A DNA stretch of 17,340 bases from an uncultured Dorea sp. (GCA_910584575.1 CAJUBG010000071.1:1-17340), one strand, 5' to 3'; numbered from the stretch's first letter, positions 1 to 8,218 are shown. The notes: a model not told the origin generated them from the sequence alone. Program-made: numbers and translations.

Positions 1-62
1 TCTTTGCATAGTTTCCCTGGGCTTTTGCATAGTCTCCCTGAGCTGTGGCATAGTCCGCCTTT
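1..62 (-). repeat. 21-bp tandem repeat encoding a heptapeptide repeat
   Basis: On the plus strand the unit reads approximately TTTGCATAGTCTCCCTGGGC, recurring every 21 bp about three times with a few substitutions, and it is cut by the window edge. On the coding strand each copy gives one DYAxAQG heptapeptide, so the repeat is in phase with the reading frame and can change copy number without a frameshift. Confidence 0.75.
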
Positions 63-187
63 TTTACTGCGTCGATACAGACTAATTCTGCGATGTCTGC
101 ATAAGTGCGCCGAACGTCCTCACCATATATAGCAGTACGGAATTCCTGTATCAATGCCCGTATCCGCTGCTCTAACGCCGCTGTCAT
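1..187 (-). CDS. Phage tail/baseplate protein with GDYAKAQ-type heptad repeats (partial, 3' end cut by window)
   Basis: Too short to stand out as an open frame because the left edge cuts it. ATG at 187 starts 2 nt after the hub stop codon (190-192), and a GGAGGT ribosome binding site within the hub end lies about 8 nt upstream. The visible 62 codons begin MTAALEQRIRALIQEF and continue through an acidic/aromatic stretch (IYGEDVRRTYADIAEL). They then enter a seven-residue repeat (ADYATAQ, GDYAKAQ, GNYAK) that is still running at the window edge. Such (GDYAKxQ)n repeats are seen in tail or baseplate proteins encoded right after the hub in clostridial siphoviruses and probably form a fibrous trimeric shaft. 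The position after the tail hub supports an upper-baseplate or fibre role. The receptor-binding part, if any, lies outside the window. Function is inferred from position and repeat style only. Confidence 0.75.
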   Translation of the reverse strand, partial: MTAALEQRIRALIQEFRTAIYGEDVRRTYADIAELVCIDAVKKADYATAQGDYAKAQGNYAK

Positions 188-189
188 TT

Positions 190-1668
190 CTATGCACCTC
201 CCTCCAGGGCTTCCAGTCTGTTAAGTATCCCCTGTATCTTTGCTTCTAAATCCTGCTTAGCTTCCTCCAGAGTGCCCAAACGGTTGAGAATCCCCTGTGT
301 CGTCTCCGCGGCCTGCTGGCCTGCCTTCTCAAGCGCATGAAGCCGGTCCCGATCCTCCTGGATATCCTCTCTCATTCCCTTTATTTTTTCTTCCTGGGCT
401 GTCAGGCTGTTATGGATACCCTGCAGGGTTTTCTGTACCTCCGAAGAATTTCCCTCCAAGGTCTGCACCTTCCCGCCCAATGTAGACATATCCTGTTTCG
501 CGGAATCAACCGCGCCTGCTAGGGCTGATACACTCCCCCGCACTTCCTCCACGGAAGCTGAAAAGTGCTTCTGTTTCTCCACATTTTTCTGTAAGGCCGC
601 CTGCCGTTCGGTCAGGGCCGCTATGGTATCACCTAGCACAATCTTATCGTCCTGCGGGTTTACAAGGTTGTATTCCCGTTTGGATACCATCATGTATTTA
701 TCCAGCTTGTGGGGCGGTGATACCACGCGGAGCATATCGCCTAACTTGATACGGTCTATATCCACGTCAACCAGATGCAGGTCAATGGCCGTCAGTTCAA
801 TCGTAGTGGTAAGATTGCGGGCACTTGCCAGATATTCCTGGCCTTTTGCTTTTAAATTTGCGGGGACGGTCACATCGTCCCAGGTTTGCGTACCGACAAT
901 CCGGCCATACAGGGAAACTGCTTCTGTATCCTCCAGGTAATCCTTACCGCCGTTTACGGACTCAATGGTCAGCCGTTTGCCGCTTTCCCCGTTCTCCCCC
1001 TCTGCGGCCTTACCGAGAGGAACCAGGACTGTGATTACATTTTCCGCGCTGATATGCTCAGTCAGTTCCAGGATATTTTCCCCGAACCGGATGACCTGGC
1101 CGGAGGTCCGGTGATAGGATTCCAGATAATCCAGATAGCGGGTATCCCCTTGCTTTCTTACCCGAAGATACCCGCCGTTGCTGTCCACCAGCTTATCCAT
1201 GATAGTATCCAGAGTGTTGGTATACTGGTTATCCTCCCTGGCATCATAATTCATGGCCTGCTTTTCTACCGTCCCCAGAAGGATACGCTTCTCGGCCTCC
1301 ACCTGGCTGTTATGCTGTGTGAGCTTGTCGCTGAGGTAGGATGCAGGAGTCAGATCATGATATGCCTTGGGACGCTGGATACTGTCTAACAGGTATGCAA
1401 GAGTCCCTTCGCAGGTATAAGTCACGGTATGGTACATATCTGCCTTGGCGTCCAATACCCGCCCTTCATAGAGCAGCTCCCCGCTGTCATACACCTGAAC
1501 AACGGACGTTAGCTTACGGATCATGTCTATTCCCCGATGCATGGGCGGCAAGGTAAAGGTCAATATATCCGTTGCATTTACTTCTTGATCCACTTTACCC
1601 GATACGATCGGAATATCTTCATCCCTGGGATCGTATAAGAGTGAATTGTCACAAAAAATCTGATACAT
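190..1668 (-). CDS. Tail hub / antireceptor-type tail protein with C-terminal coiled coil
   Basis: A 492-residue protein that should form the hub at the tail tip (gp27-like / 'phage minor structural protein N-terminal region' / Tal family), below the distal tail protein. Residues 1 to about 365 fit the hub part: an N-terminal 'SGKVDQEVNATDILTFTLP' segment typical of these proteins, then a GxVL (EGRVLDA) strand and 'IKLGDMLRVVSP' near the end of the hub. Residues about 370-492 are a charged, heptad-like coiled coil. It ends in two related segments (QGILNRLGTLEEA and QGILNRLEALEGG, 19 residues apart), so the protein likely trimerises through a C-terminal stalk. There is no visible peptidoglycan hydrolase domain or HExxH motif, unlike Tal proteins with a lysin. 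The ATG overlaps the Dit stop codon by one base (TAATG), implying translational coupling. Hub role is well supported; receptor binding is not shown. Confidence 0.85.
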   Translation of the reverse strand: MYQIFCDNSLLYDPRDEDIPIVSGKVDQEVNATDILTFTLPPMHRGIDMIRKLTSVVQVYDSGELLYEGRVLDAKADMYHTVTYTCEGTLAYLLDSIQRPKAYHDLTPASYLSDKLTQHNSQVEAEKRILLGTVEKQAMNYDAREDNQYTNTLDTIMDKLVDSNGGYLRVRKQGDTRYLDYLESYHRTSGQVIRFGENILELTEHISAENVITVLVPLGKAAEGENGESGKRLTIESVNGGKDYLEDTEAVSLYGRIVGTQTWDDVTVPANLKAKGQEYLASARNLTTTIELTAIDLHLVDVDIDRIKLGDMLRVVSPPHKLDKYMMVSKREYNLVNPQDDKIVLGDTIAALTERQAALQKNVEKQKHFSASVEEVRGSVSALAGAVDSAKQDMSTLGGKVQTLEGNSSEVQKTLQGIHNSLTAQEEKIKGMREDIQEDRDRLHALEKAGQQAAETTQGILNRLGTLEEAKQDLEAKIQGILNRLEALEGGA

Positions 1669-2372
1669 TACAAACGCGCCCCCCTGTACTCTACACTTAC
1701 CCTTCCCGTTCCCTGAAATGTCAGGTAATGCTCACCTGCCCCTAACTGCAGATCCACAATCTTAGACCGGCCTACCGGAAGATAATAAGTCCGCCCACCA
1801 TAACCAAGGGTCATAGCAGCCGAACAATCCATAACGGGAACAACCTTTTTCCGCCGCCCAGGAATTAATAAGGTCATCGTACCATTGACTTCCAAATCTT
1901 TGTAATCACGGATAATCCCATCTTCAAAACAAAACGTATCCCACACCCACGGCTCAAGGCTGCTGTATCGCTCGTATTTATAAGGCTCTACATTTGCGGA
2001 AATGGTAAAGCAATCCACACCTTGGAAATTCTTCTCTGTCTCTGCCTTCAGCCTTCCTTCGTAATAATACGAACGGTCACTGTCCAGTATCAGTTTCCTG
2101 CGCTGTCCATGGCAGTAATCGGAGATATCCGATGAACGTATATGCCACAGAGTCCTGTTATCCTGCCTCCTGATAAACTCCATACGGATTTCCCGATTGC
2201 CATACTTCACATCTCCAACCAGCGCCTCACTTAAATCTATCACTCCATCCCGTCCAGGAATCTCCACAAAATAGGTTTTCTGTTCAGGGTCAGATATCTC
2301 TATCCTTGTACAAATCAGTCCCCAATCGTCATATGTATGCTTTTCTCCAATTTTAATCCCATGCTCAAACAC
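1668..2372 (-). CDS. Distal tail protein (Dit, sipho_tail family)
   Basis: The Dit protein forms hexameric rings that join the tail tube to the hub and baseplate. The N-terminus (GIKIGEKHTYDDWGLICT) has the 'YDDWGL' signature common to Firmicute siphovirus Dit proteins, followed by the 'VEIPGRDGVIDLSEAL' segment (PGRDG is a family hallmark). The remaining ~120 residues are beta-rich, as expected for the galectin-like half. Start choice: an ATG at 2381 sits only 1 nt after AAAAGGAGG, too close to be used. GTG at 2372 is 10 nt downstream of that site and overlaps the tape measure stop codon by 8 nt (GTGTTTGA), giving 234 residues. The order tape measure, Dit, hub is the standard one. Confidence 0.88.
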   Translation of the reverse strand: MFEHGIKIGEKHTYDDWGLICTRIEISDPEQKTYFVEIPGRDGVIDLSEALVGDVKYGNREIRMEFIRRQDNRTLWHIRSSDISDYCHGQRRKLILDSDRSYYYEGRLKAETEKNFQGVDCFTISANVEPYKYERYSSLEPWVWDTFCFEDGIIRDYKDLEVNGTMTLLIPGRRKKVVPVMDCSAAMTLGYGGRTYYLPVGRSKIVDLQLGAGEHYLTFQGTGRVSVEYRGARL

Positions 2373-5300
2373 TCGCCGCATACCTCCTTTTCATGGCCGC
2401 GCGGTTTCCCATATTCCGGTCAACGTATTTTGTCGTCGCATCTCCTGCATCCCTTGCCGATATGACAGCTTCAACCTGAATCTGCAACTCAGATATCGCC
2501 TCTTTCAGCCCGTCAATCAGATAGTCATAGTCCATGACAGGACCGCCCGTCTGCCTTGCGTCAACCACATATCTTCCGCTATGGCTCTCATTAATCCGAG
2601 TCGCAAATTCTGAAATTGTTCCAGGCACCATTGCCGCCGCCACCTTCTTACTGGCACGTTCTACCTGCGGAATCATATTCAACAATCCCTCTGCTGCCCC
2701 GATGCCCGTGTACTCCCCAATCTCAGTCGTGACCCGTGACGGAGAATGTACTTGAAGTGCACTCCGCATTGTAGCGGCAATCGTATTGGCAAGACGATTC
2801 GCGGCAGAAATGGCAGAATTGGCACCGCTGTTGATGCCATTCGCAAGCCCGATAGACGCATTATAACCAATACTGCGCCAATCTGACGGCAGGCCAGACA
2901 TTGCTGATTTCATTCCGCTTCTCCCCTGGGCTGCTCTGTTTTCCGCACGCCTCATACCGCTGTCAATTTCCTTTGAAAACTGGCTCATTCCTGTTCTAGC
3001 CGAATTTTGTACGGAGGTCATTCCCAACTTTACCGCGGAATTCATAACCGTCATTCCCGATTTCGTAGATGTCTGCGCCATTTTCATTCCAGCCGTAATC
3101 TTCTGGTTAGCCATGTTCATACCGGCTGTAATGGCCGCAGATGTCTGTGTCATACTGCTTTTTGCGGCAGTCGGTATTTTTTCAAATGATACGGTGGTAA
3201 GGCTGGTCATTCCGTTGAGTTGACTGTTTAATGCATCTACCGCCGTTCTTCCCGCTGACTGCATCATACTGGACAAGGCTGAATTCAAATTACCGGACTG
3301 GCCTTGGATACCAATCACCAAGCCTTCAATAAGGTTTGTGCCATATCCTTGAAATACTACGGAAGGTGAATGAATTCCCAATGTATTTGCAACCGTCTCT
3401 GACACACCGGTTGCCATAGCTGTAGCCGCCGTCCAGACAGGCCCCGTACCTTCTGTGATACCGTTCTCCATGCCCTCAGGGATATTTCTTCCAAGACTGG
3501 CAAAATCAGCCGCCTCTATCTGGCTGCTTAGAGTTTCCTGCGTTCTGGTAACCATATTCATTGCCGCTTCCGGAACCTCAGATGTATCGAACACAGTTTT
3601 CAAGGCGTTCGTAGCCGTCTGCCCGCCATTGGAATACACTTCTGACAACCTTTGCAACTCCGCATCCGACGCTTGCACCATCGCATTGACATACCCTGCG
3701 GACTCTGGCCCTGCCTGCCGCAACTGCTCAAGAAGCCCCTGGTCAACACCGCGCTCTGCAAGTGCCGTAATGTTATCTGCCCAACTACTGATAACCCTCT
3801 GGTTTTCTTCCAGATTCTTAGTCATTTCCGCCACAGACAGCTCTGACTTATCAGATAAGGTGTCAAACATGTTTGTAGCCTGGTCTGCATAGGACTGCCA
3901 GGTTTCGTTCAGGCTTTGTACAACCGCCTGCTGCGTTTCGTCCAAATCCTCCATAGACAAGGTCTGGGACTCCACAGCCTGACTTACCGCCTCCGCCTGT
4001 GCCCTCTGGCTCTCTGCCACGACCTCGTTCAGATGCCGTTCGGATGATGCCAGATTTTTCTTTTTTTCGTCCAGGGCCGTTTCCTGCTCATTTAACTCGG
4101 CAAGAGAATCCCGATATCTTGCCATGGCTGCCGGCCCCTGATTAACCAGATTCTGCCACTCTCCTTCAACCGTCTTTCTCTGAGCCGCAAGCGCCGCCAA
4201 TTCCTCATCAATCTGTATCTGCTCTTTCTTGATTTCTATATACCGTTCCTGCGCCGCCTGTGCTTCTGCCTCTGCGTTATATGCCTCCACCTTCCGCATA
4301 ATGGCATCCGTAGACATATTCAGGGCGTCATTCTCCTCATCATATTTGAGGTTAAGCCCCTCCATGGAGGAATTCAGGTGGTCCACATAGGTTTTTAATG
4401 CCGCCTTTTCCTGTGTACTCCGGCTTTCTTGATTGGCAAGGGCTGATATCTGGCTGGCAAGTTCTTGGTTCGCTTTCGCGCTTGCTTCAATATCCGAAGT
4501 CATCTCCTTATACGCCTTTTTCGAGGAATCCAATGATTCCACAAGATTCTTGGAGGATTCGATTACATCCTCCTGGGCTCTCTGGATTGCCTGGGTTTTC
4601 GTATCAAGTTTGCTGATTGCAACCGCGACACCCGTAACCACGCCAATCAATGCGGTCATGGCAATGATTGTGGCCCCGATTGGATTCGCCGTCATCGCCG
4701 CGTTCCAACCCCACTGTGCCGCTTCTGCAATTCCCATTTGTCCGGAAAGGACTCCCAGGGCTGCCGTCTTGGCCACTACAAGCAGGCTGCTCTTTGCCTG
4801 GACAATATTCGATGCTTCGGTTGCCGCCATATTTTTTGTCTCTGCTGCCGCACTGTATTCAGCGGCCCTTGTTTCTGCGTTTTCTGCCGTTGTTTTTGCA
4901 GCCGAAGCCTTTGCGGCCTTCTCTGATGCACGCGCCTGCGCTTTGGCCGCTGCTGCCTCCATGGTTTCCGCTTTGGCGTTCAATTCCGCGGATGCAGCCC
5001 CTAATTTCGCCGCCTGCGCCTTGGCCTTTTCTAATGCCGCTGCCTTTTTGTCAACGTCTGCCTTGGCCTTGGTCACAGCGGCGGCAGCCTTCTCCTGGAC
5101 TGCCTTCGATTTCGTAGCTGCTGCCGCAAGAACCTCCTCCTTCTGCCTTAGTTTGGTTGTCGCCGTCGCCAGCTTCTCCTGGGCTGTACTAACCTTTGTC
5201 GCTGCTGCTGTCGCCTGTTCTGCCACGATCCTTGCCTGCATTGCCTCTGTGGAGGATATTCTTGCTATGGTTTCGGCCTCCTGTGCAGCTACGGCGGCCT

Positions 5301-6438
5301 TCTTGGCGATTACCCCTGTTTGTTCTGCCCTTGCCAATGCGCCTGCTGCCAATTCCTGCGCCTTCATCGCGTCTGTAGCCAACTGCTCTGCATTCCGGAA
5401 AGCGTCTATCGTACTCTTTGCGCCTTCCGCAGCGGACTGTATCGCCCGCCACTGATCCTGTACCGTCATTGCTGTTTTAAACGCTACAAAACCACTGGCC
5501 GCAACTGCAAGGGAAGGCCCCAACATATCTAAAGACTGGATTACAACCCCGACTCCCGTTGAAACTCCATTGAAAAAAACATCAATCTTCTTACTCAGCG
5601 AATTAATAATTCCATCAATCGAAGAACCGTTTAATTTCCCAAGAGCATCATCCACAGACTGGATTGTATTCGCCATTCCCCTTGTGACAGAAATTTCCAA
5701 ATTGGTAAAAGAGGTTTTAATTCCTGCACTTGCCGTCTGGGCTTTTTCAGCAAAGCCGCCTGTCTGCGTTGAGCACTTAATTAGAGCGCTGTTGAATCTA
5801 TCAAATGTTATCTCGCCATTTTGAATTGCATCATATAATTCCAGGCTATTGCCACTTGTTATCCCAAGCTGCTTTGCAGTCTCACTCAAGGCGTATCCCA
5901 TCGTCTCCTGTAATGTCCGCCAGGATTCCATATCCACAGACCCCTTTGACAGCATTTGAACATACTGCGTTAATCCTCTCTCTGCGTCTGCGGAGGTTGC
6001 ACCTGACGCAAGGAAGGCATTATTTAAGGCGAGGGCTGTGTTGGTCGCCTTATCTAAATCCCCCGTCAGGACGGCAATCCTCTGGGTGGAGGCCGCAATC
6101 CCGTCAAGAGATGTTGGCAACCCCTGAATTCCTTCTGACAGGGTCTTAATCGACGTATTCGATTCATTCGCACTGTACCCCATCTGTTGCAAAACCTTTG
6201 GGAACCGCGTCATGGTATCAAAACGGTCAACCGCGCCGCCTAAAGAATTTTGTAATGTATTTCCGGCAATGGAAAGCGCCTTGAACACCCCTATGCCTTT
6301 CGCGATGTCCATGACGCTTTTGGCGGCCTTCTGGCTTCCGGTATCCAATGCTTCTACCGTATCCGCCGCTTTCTGCATTTTTACTGTAAATGATCTGTCA
6401 GTCACACTCAGGACTGCCTGCACACTATAATTCTCCAT
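2365..6438 (-). CDS. Tape measure protein
   Basis: A 1357-residue tape measure that sets tail length and is ejected with DNA. Residues about 50-240 match the N-terminal tape-measure domain (e.g. FDTMTRFPKVLQQMG, LQETMGYALSETAKQLG). Residues about 335-560 are an extremely Ala-rich coiled coil (AKAQAA-type heptads). Residues about 570-609 hold a hydrophobic Gly/Ala/Val/Ile segment (PIGATIIAMTALIGVV) that could insert into the host membrane. A further charged coiled coil follows to about 900. The C-terminal third has two copies of a module ending in HSPS (around 1022 and 1230) and a run of 11-residue GM repeats (about 1105-1163). At roughly 0.15 nm per residue the tail would be about 200 nm (rule of thumb, not measured). 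Start: ATG 6438 follows AAAGGAGG by 10 nt, whereas the upstream ATG (6459) precedes that site and is unlikely. It overlaps the chaperone frame by 14 nt. Confidence 0.95.
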   Translation of the reverse strand: MENYSVQAVLSVTDRSFTVKMQKAADTVEALDTGSQKAAKSVMDIAKGIGVFKALSIAGNTLQNSLGGAVDRFDTMTRFPKVLQQMGYSANESNTSIKTLSEGIQGLPTSLDGIAASTQRIAVLTGDLDKATNTALALNNAFLASGATSADAERGLTQYVQMLSKGSVDMESWRTLQETMGYALSETAKQLGITSGNSLELYDAIQNGEITFDRFNSALIKCSTQTGGFAEKAQTASAGIKTSFTNLEISVTRGMANTIQSVDDALGKLNGSSIDGIINSLSKKIDVFFNGVSTGVGVVIQSLDMLGPSLAVAASGFVAFKTAMTVQDQWRAIQSAAEGAKSTIDAFRNAEQLATDAMKAQELAAGALARAEQTGVIAKKAAVAAQEAETIARISSTEAMQARIVAEQATAAATKVSTAQEKLATATTKLRQKEEVLAAAATKSKAVQEKAAAAVTKAKADVDKKAAALEKAKAQAAKLGAASAELNAKAETMEAAAAKAQARASEKAAKASAAKTTAENAETRAAEYSAAAETKNMAATEASNIVQAKSSLLVVAKTAALGVLSGQMGIAEAAQWGWNAAMTANPIGATIIAMTALIGVVTGVAVAISKLDTKTQAIQRAQEDVIESSKNLVESLDSSKKAYKEMTSDIEASAKANQELASQISALANQESRSTQEKAALKTYVDHLNSSMEGLNLKYDEENDALNMSTDAIMRKVEAYNAEAEAQAAQERYIEIKKEQIQIDEELAALAAQRKTVEGEWQNLVNQGPAAMARYRDSLAELNEQETALDEKKKNLASSERHLNEVVAESQRAQAEAVSQAVESQTLSMEDLDETQQAVVQSLNETWQSYADQATNMFDTLSDKSELSVAEMTKNLEENQRVISSWADNITALAERGVDQGLLEQLRQAGPESAGYVNAMVQASDAELQRLSEVYSNGGQTATNALKTVFDTSEVPEAAMNMVTRTQETLSSQIEAADFASLGRNIPEGMENGITEGTGPVWTAATAMATGVSETVANTLGIHSPSVVFQGYGTNLIEGLVIGIQGQSGNLNSALSSMMQSAGRTAVDALNSQLNGMTSLTTVSFEKIPTAAKSSMTQTSAAITAGMNMANQKITAGMKMAQTSTKSGMTVMNSAVKLGMTSVQNSARTGMSQFSKEIDSGMRRAENRAAQGRSGMKSAMSGLPSDWRSIGYNASIGLANGINSGANSAISAANRLANTIAATMRSALQVHSPSRVTTEIGEYTGIGAAEGLLNMIPQVERASKKVAAAMVPGTISEFATRINESHSGRYVVDARQTGGPVMDYDYLIDGLKEAISELQIQVEAVISARDAGDATTKYVDRNMGNRAAMKRRYAASV
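2950..3126 (-). repeat. Array of 11-residue (33-bp) GM repeats in the tape measure protein
   Basis: Methionines of a conserved Gly-Met pair fall exactly every 11 residues (about residues 1107, 1118, 1129, 1140, 1151, 1162). On the plus strand 'cat' occurs at 3118, 3085, 3052, 3019, 2986 and 2953, exactly 33 bp apart, and four of these read CATTCC. A further GM follows at 2911 out of phase. Residues between are mostly polar/Ala/Ser (e.g. AGMKMAQTSTK, LGMTSVQNSAR). Hendecad periods fit a long helical coiled coil and are known in siphovirus tape measures. Confidence 0.85.
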
Positions 6439-6772
6439 CGGCCAGCCGCCTCCTTTCATACTCCTGCACTCTTAAAGCAACCTTTCTAAGCCTTTCCTCC
6501 TGCACCCGTGACTTGCTAACACCCGTCGCTTCCTTGACATATTTTTCATAATCAAAAAACTGCTTGAATGTCTTATAGATAGGAACCACCTTATCTTTCC
6601 CCTGCCTCCTGGTCGCCTGAACGGTATGATTCGCCCACGCCTGCAGATGGACCTCATACTCCTTGTCAATCCCCCGTAGCCTGTGAGCCCTCATTCGCAA
6701 ATCGTACTCATATAGCGTCATGGCATCAATCTCACGGAAATCAGACATACCAAGGAAACGCAGGCAGTTCAC
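6425..6772 (-). CDS. Tail assembly chaperone, T-type domain (expressed as a -1 frameshift extension of the upstream chaperone)
   Basis: This 115-residue frame matches the second half of Firmicute G-T tail chaperone pairs: short, basic, with 'FLGMSDFREIDAMTLYEYDLRMRAHRL' style sequence and a 'HLQAWANH' motif. The lambda gpG/gpGT paradigm holds that such frames are made only as a fusion after a -1 ribosomal slip. Here that fits: the only in-frame start at the left part is GTG (6772) with no ribosome binding site before it. The same frame stays open upstream through the end of the preceding gene to a TAA at 6940-6938, passing an A AAA AAG heptamer at 6907-6901. Entry at the slip adds about 43 linker residues (Gly, Ser, Lys, Arg rich) before the listed start. 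The fusion recruits tape measure and major tail protein during tail assembly. The end overlaps the tape measure start by 14 nt. Confidence 0.85.
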   Translation of the reverse strand: MNCLRFLGMSDFREIDAMTLYEYDLRMRAHRLRGIDKEYEVHLQAWANHTVQATRRQGKDKVVPIYKTFKQFFDYEKYVKEATGVSKSRVQEERLRKVALRVQEYERRRLADGEL

Positions 6773-6804
6773 GACAATATTCTCATAAGTATCCCTGGAG
6801 GCTT

Positions 6805-7200
6805 CTACTTCTTTTGTTTTCCGGCTTTTGCCCGCAGATTTTCTTCGGCCCGTTGCATCTCCGCTTCCAGATTCTCCATCTTGATCTTGCAGGCATTTGA
6901 CTTTTTTAACTCGTCCACCACGTCGCTGAAAACCTTCTTAATATCCTCCGCGCTGTCAACAAAATCGTCAATCTCCTTAAGCGTCGGCCTTTTATCTCCC
7001 ATTTTCGCCGTACCCATATGGATAAACTCGGCAAGTGTAAGCGCATCCCCTGTCAGCAGCATTGGGGCCTTTAATTCCAAACCATTGCCAAAACGCATCC
7101 CGCTGCCGGATTCCAGATAGTATTTCTCATCAAGCGCACGCACGAACCCAATCCCAAAATTCAACTCACATACCCGACCATTCATTTCTAACGTCATCAC
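6805..7200 (-). CDS. Tail assembly chaperone, G-type
   Basis: A 131-residue protein located between major tail protein and tape measure, the canonical place for the tail chaperone. The N-terminus (TLEMNGRVCELNFGIGFVRALDEKY) fits the Firmicute phage TAC_12-type chaperones, which coat the tape measure until the tail tube polymerises. The C-terminal 30 residues are highly charged and helical. Start is GTG at 7200, 10 nt after GGGAGG; the next codon is ATG (7197) at 13 nt, so either could be used. The slippery heptamer covers codons 99-100 (Lys-Lys). A slip there replaces the last 31 residues by the T frame and gives a 258-residue product. Confidence 0.88.
   Translation of the reverse strand: MMTLEMNGRVCELNFGIGFVRALDEKYYLESGSGMRFGNGLELKAPMLLTGDALTLAEFIHMGTAKMGDKRPTLKEIDDFVDSAEDIKKVFSDVVDELKKSNACKIKMENLEAEMQRAEENLRAKAGKQKK
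6901..6907 (-). promoter_or_regulatory. Programmed -1 ribosomal frameshift site (A AAA AAG)
   Basis: The minus strand reads TTA AAA AAG TCA in the chaperone frame, i.e. the heptamer A AAA AAG, the same slip sequence as in Escherichia coli dnaX. Both tandem Lys tRNAs re-pair perfectly after a -1 shift. The -1 frame is open from after TAA 6940-6938 to the stop at 6425, so the heptamer lies within the permitted window. I see no strong stem-loop just downstream and only a weak purine-rich stretch upstream, so efficiency cannot be judged. Confidence 0.85.
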
Positions 7201-7270
7201 AGCCTGTTTACCTCCCTAATCTCATTTTTGTTTTTCACATGAAAAGAGTACGCCATGTTATAGCGCACCC

Positions 7271-7810
7271 TTAATCGCCTGCTTCTGCTTCTTCCATGCC
7301 CTGGACTGAACTACCGGAGGCCGCGGCATCTGTACTCTGGAACACATACTGTATCTCCCTGATTTCTGCGTCCGGAACACTTACATACCCGTCCTGCAGT
7401 GCCCCATCCACGTTAAATGTGGTCGAAAACTGTACTGCCTCCTCCACGTTTGCAGGATCCTCCCACTCGGATAAAAGCCCGCGTCCATATTTCGCCGGAT
7501 ATTCGCCCTTTTCATTCGGCTCTGCCCCGACATCAATCTCCCACACTTCCAAAAGCTCTTGATCCAATACTGCCTGCCTCAACATGTTATTTACGTTGTC
7601 CCTGGTAGATACGGCAGACATTTCTATCGTCGTATTCACACCGCCGCTGTAATTGATCGGGCCGTCCTTCGTCATTTTAGAATCTGCGTTCGCTTCATAT
7701 TGGATTGTATGCTCTATCTGCAATGCAAGCCTTGCCGCGCCTTCCTTTTCCCTATCCGCAAACCTTCTGAATTTCAAAATCTTATCTTTTCCTAAGATTG
7801 GTTTCTCCAT
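7271..7810 (-). CDS. Major tail protein (tail tube)
   Basis: A 179-residue protein that fits the TP901-1/phi13-type major tail proteins, which stack as hexameric rings to build the tube. Features typical of the family are the N-terminal 'LQIEHTIQYEANADSKMTKDG' strand and loop, the 'STTFNVDG' strand and a beta-rich profile; the acidic/Ser-Ala tail 'AASGSSVQGMEEAEAGD' is probably flexible. ATG at 7810 is preceded by GGGAGGCGAGAAAAG, a good ribosome binding site, 14 nt after the previous stop. Downstream a 70-nt gap (7201-7270) shows no gene or convincing hairpin. The position between tail terminator and chaperone confirms the call. Confidence 0.9.
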   Translation of the reverse strand: MEKPILGKDKILKFRRFADREKEGAARLALQIEHTIQYEANADSKMTKDGPINYSGGVNTTIEMSAVSTRDNVNNMLRQAVLDQELLEVWEIDVGAEPNEKGEYPAKYGRGLLSEWEDPANVEEAVQFSTTFNVDGALQDGYVSVPDAEIREIQYVFQSTDAAASGSSVQGMEEAEAGD

Positions 7811-7824
7811 CTTTTCTCGCCTCC

Positions 7825-8208
7825 CTAATAAAATCTAAATTCTGTGTCCAGTACCCCGTGAAGAAGGGGACGCTTTGTGGTGTTATCCGGCAGAATCCTC
7901 TGGCTCGTATTCATGGGACACCACAAAAAATTCTTTGTTTTTCTGATATTCCAGCAGATTCCCTTGATATCCAACAATATTGCGGATACTGACCCCCGCT
8001 TTTTCGGGTTGTTATGCCATACATGGATTGTCTGATATACATTTCCAAACACAGCGTCCTTAATGACATGGTCCGTCTGCTGGCTGTCTGCCAGATAAAT
8101 AAAAGGATATGGCGTACCCTCTGCCGGAAGCCCGTCATCATACACGTCATACCCCTTTTTTCGTATCTCCGTTAAAAGCCTGGTAAATAACTCCTGCTGT
8201 GGGTCCAT
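7825..8208 (-). CDS. Tail terminator / tail completion protein
   Basis: A 127-residue protein in the slot right before the major tail protein, where siphoviruses encode the tail terminator (gpU / gp17-like, DUF3168-like) that caps the tube and binds the connector. Sequence features agree: an N-terminal helix (QQELFTRLLTEI), then 'TPYPFIYLADSQQTD' and a central 'TIHVWHN' strand common to this fold, ending in a hydrophobic/aromatic C-terminus. ATG at 8208 is chosen because GAGGTG lies 6 nt upstream; GTG at 8217 is possible but badly spaced. Family assignment is by position and strand pattern; the fold would need a structural comparison. Confidence 0.75.
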   Translation of the reverse strand: MDPQQELFTRLLTEIRKKGYDVYDDGLPAEGTPYPFIYLADSQQTDHVIKDAVFGNVYQTIHVWHNNPKKRGSVSAILLDIKGICWNIRKTKNFLWCPMNTSQRILPDNTTKRPLLHGVLDTEFRFY

Positions 8209-8218
8209 CCGCCTCACC

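Noticed and set aside
59..65. Second A AAA AAG heptamer, in frame, in the partial tail gene
   Set aside because: The -1 frame is open only because of the 21-bp repeat and gives no known protein type; frame 0 gives the expected heptapeptide repeat. The window edge prevents a test, so I do not call frameshifting.
886..1389. 167-codon plus-strand frame opposite the tail hub
   Set aside because: No start signal and no family resemblance; the opposite strand has a clear hub protein.
4433..5455. Long (340-codon) open frame on the plus strand antisense to the tape measure gene
   Set aside because: It mirrors the Ala-rich coiled-coil codons of the tape measure; its product is Ala/Ser/Phe-rich low complexity, and it has no ribosome binding site. 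All other genes are on the minus strand.
7201..7270. Possible regulatory element or small gene between major tail protein and chaperone
   Set aside because: No open frame with a start signal and no hairpin longer than three pairs that I can find.
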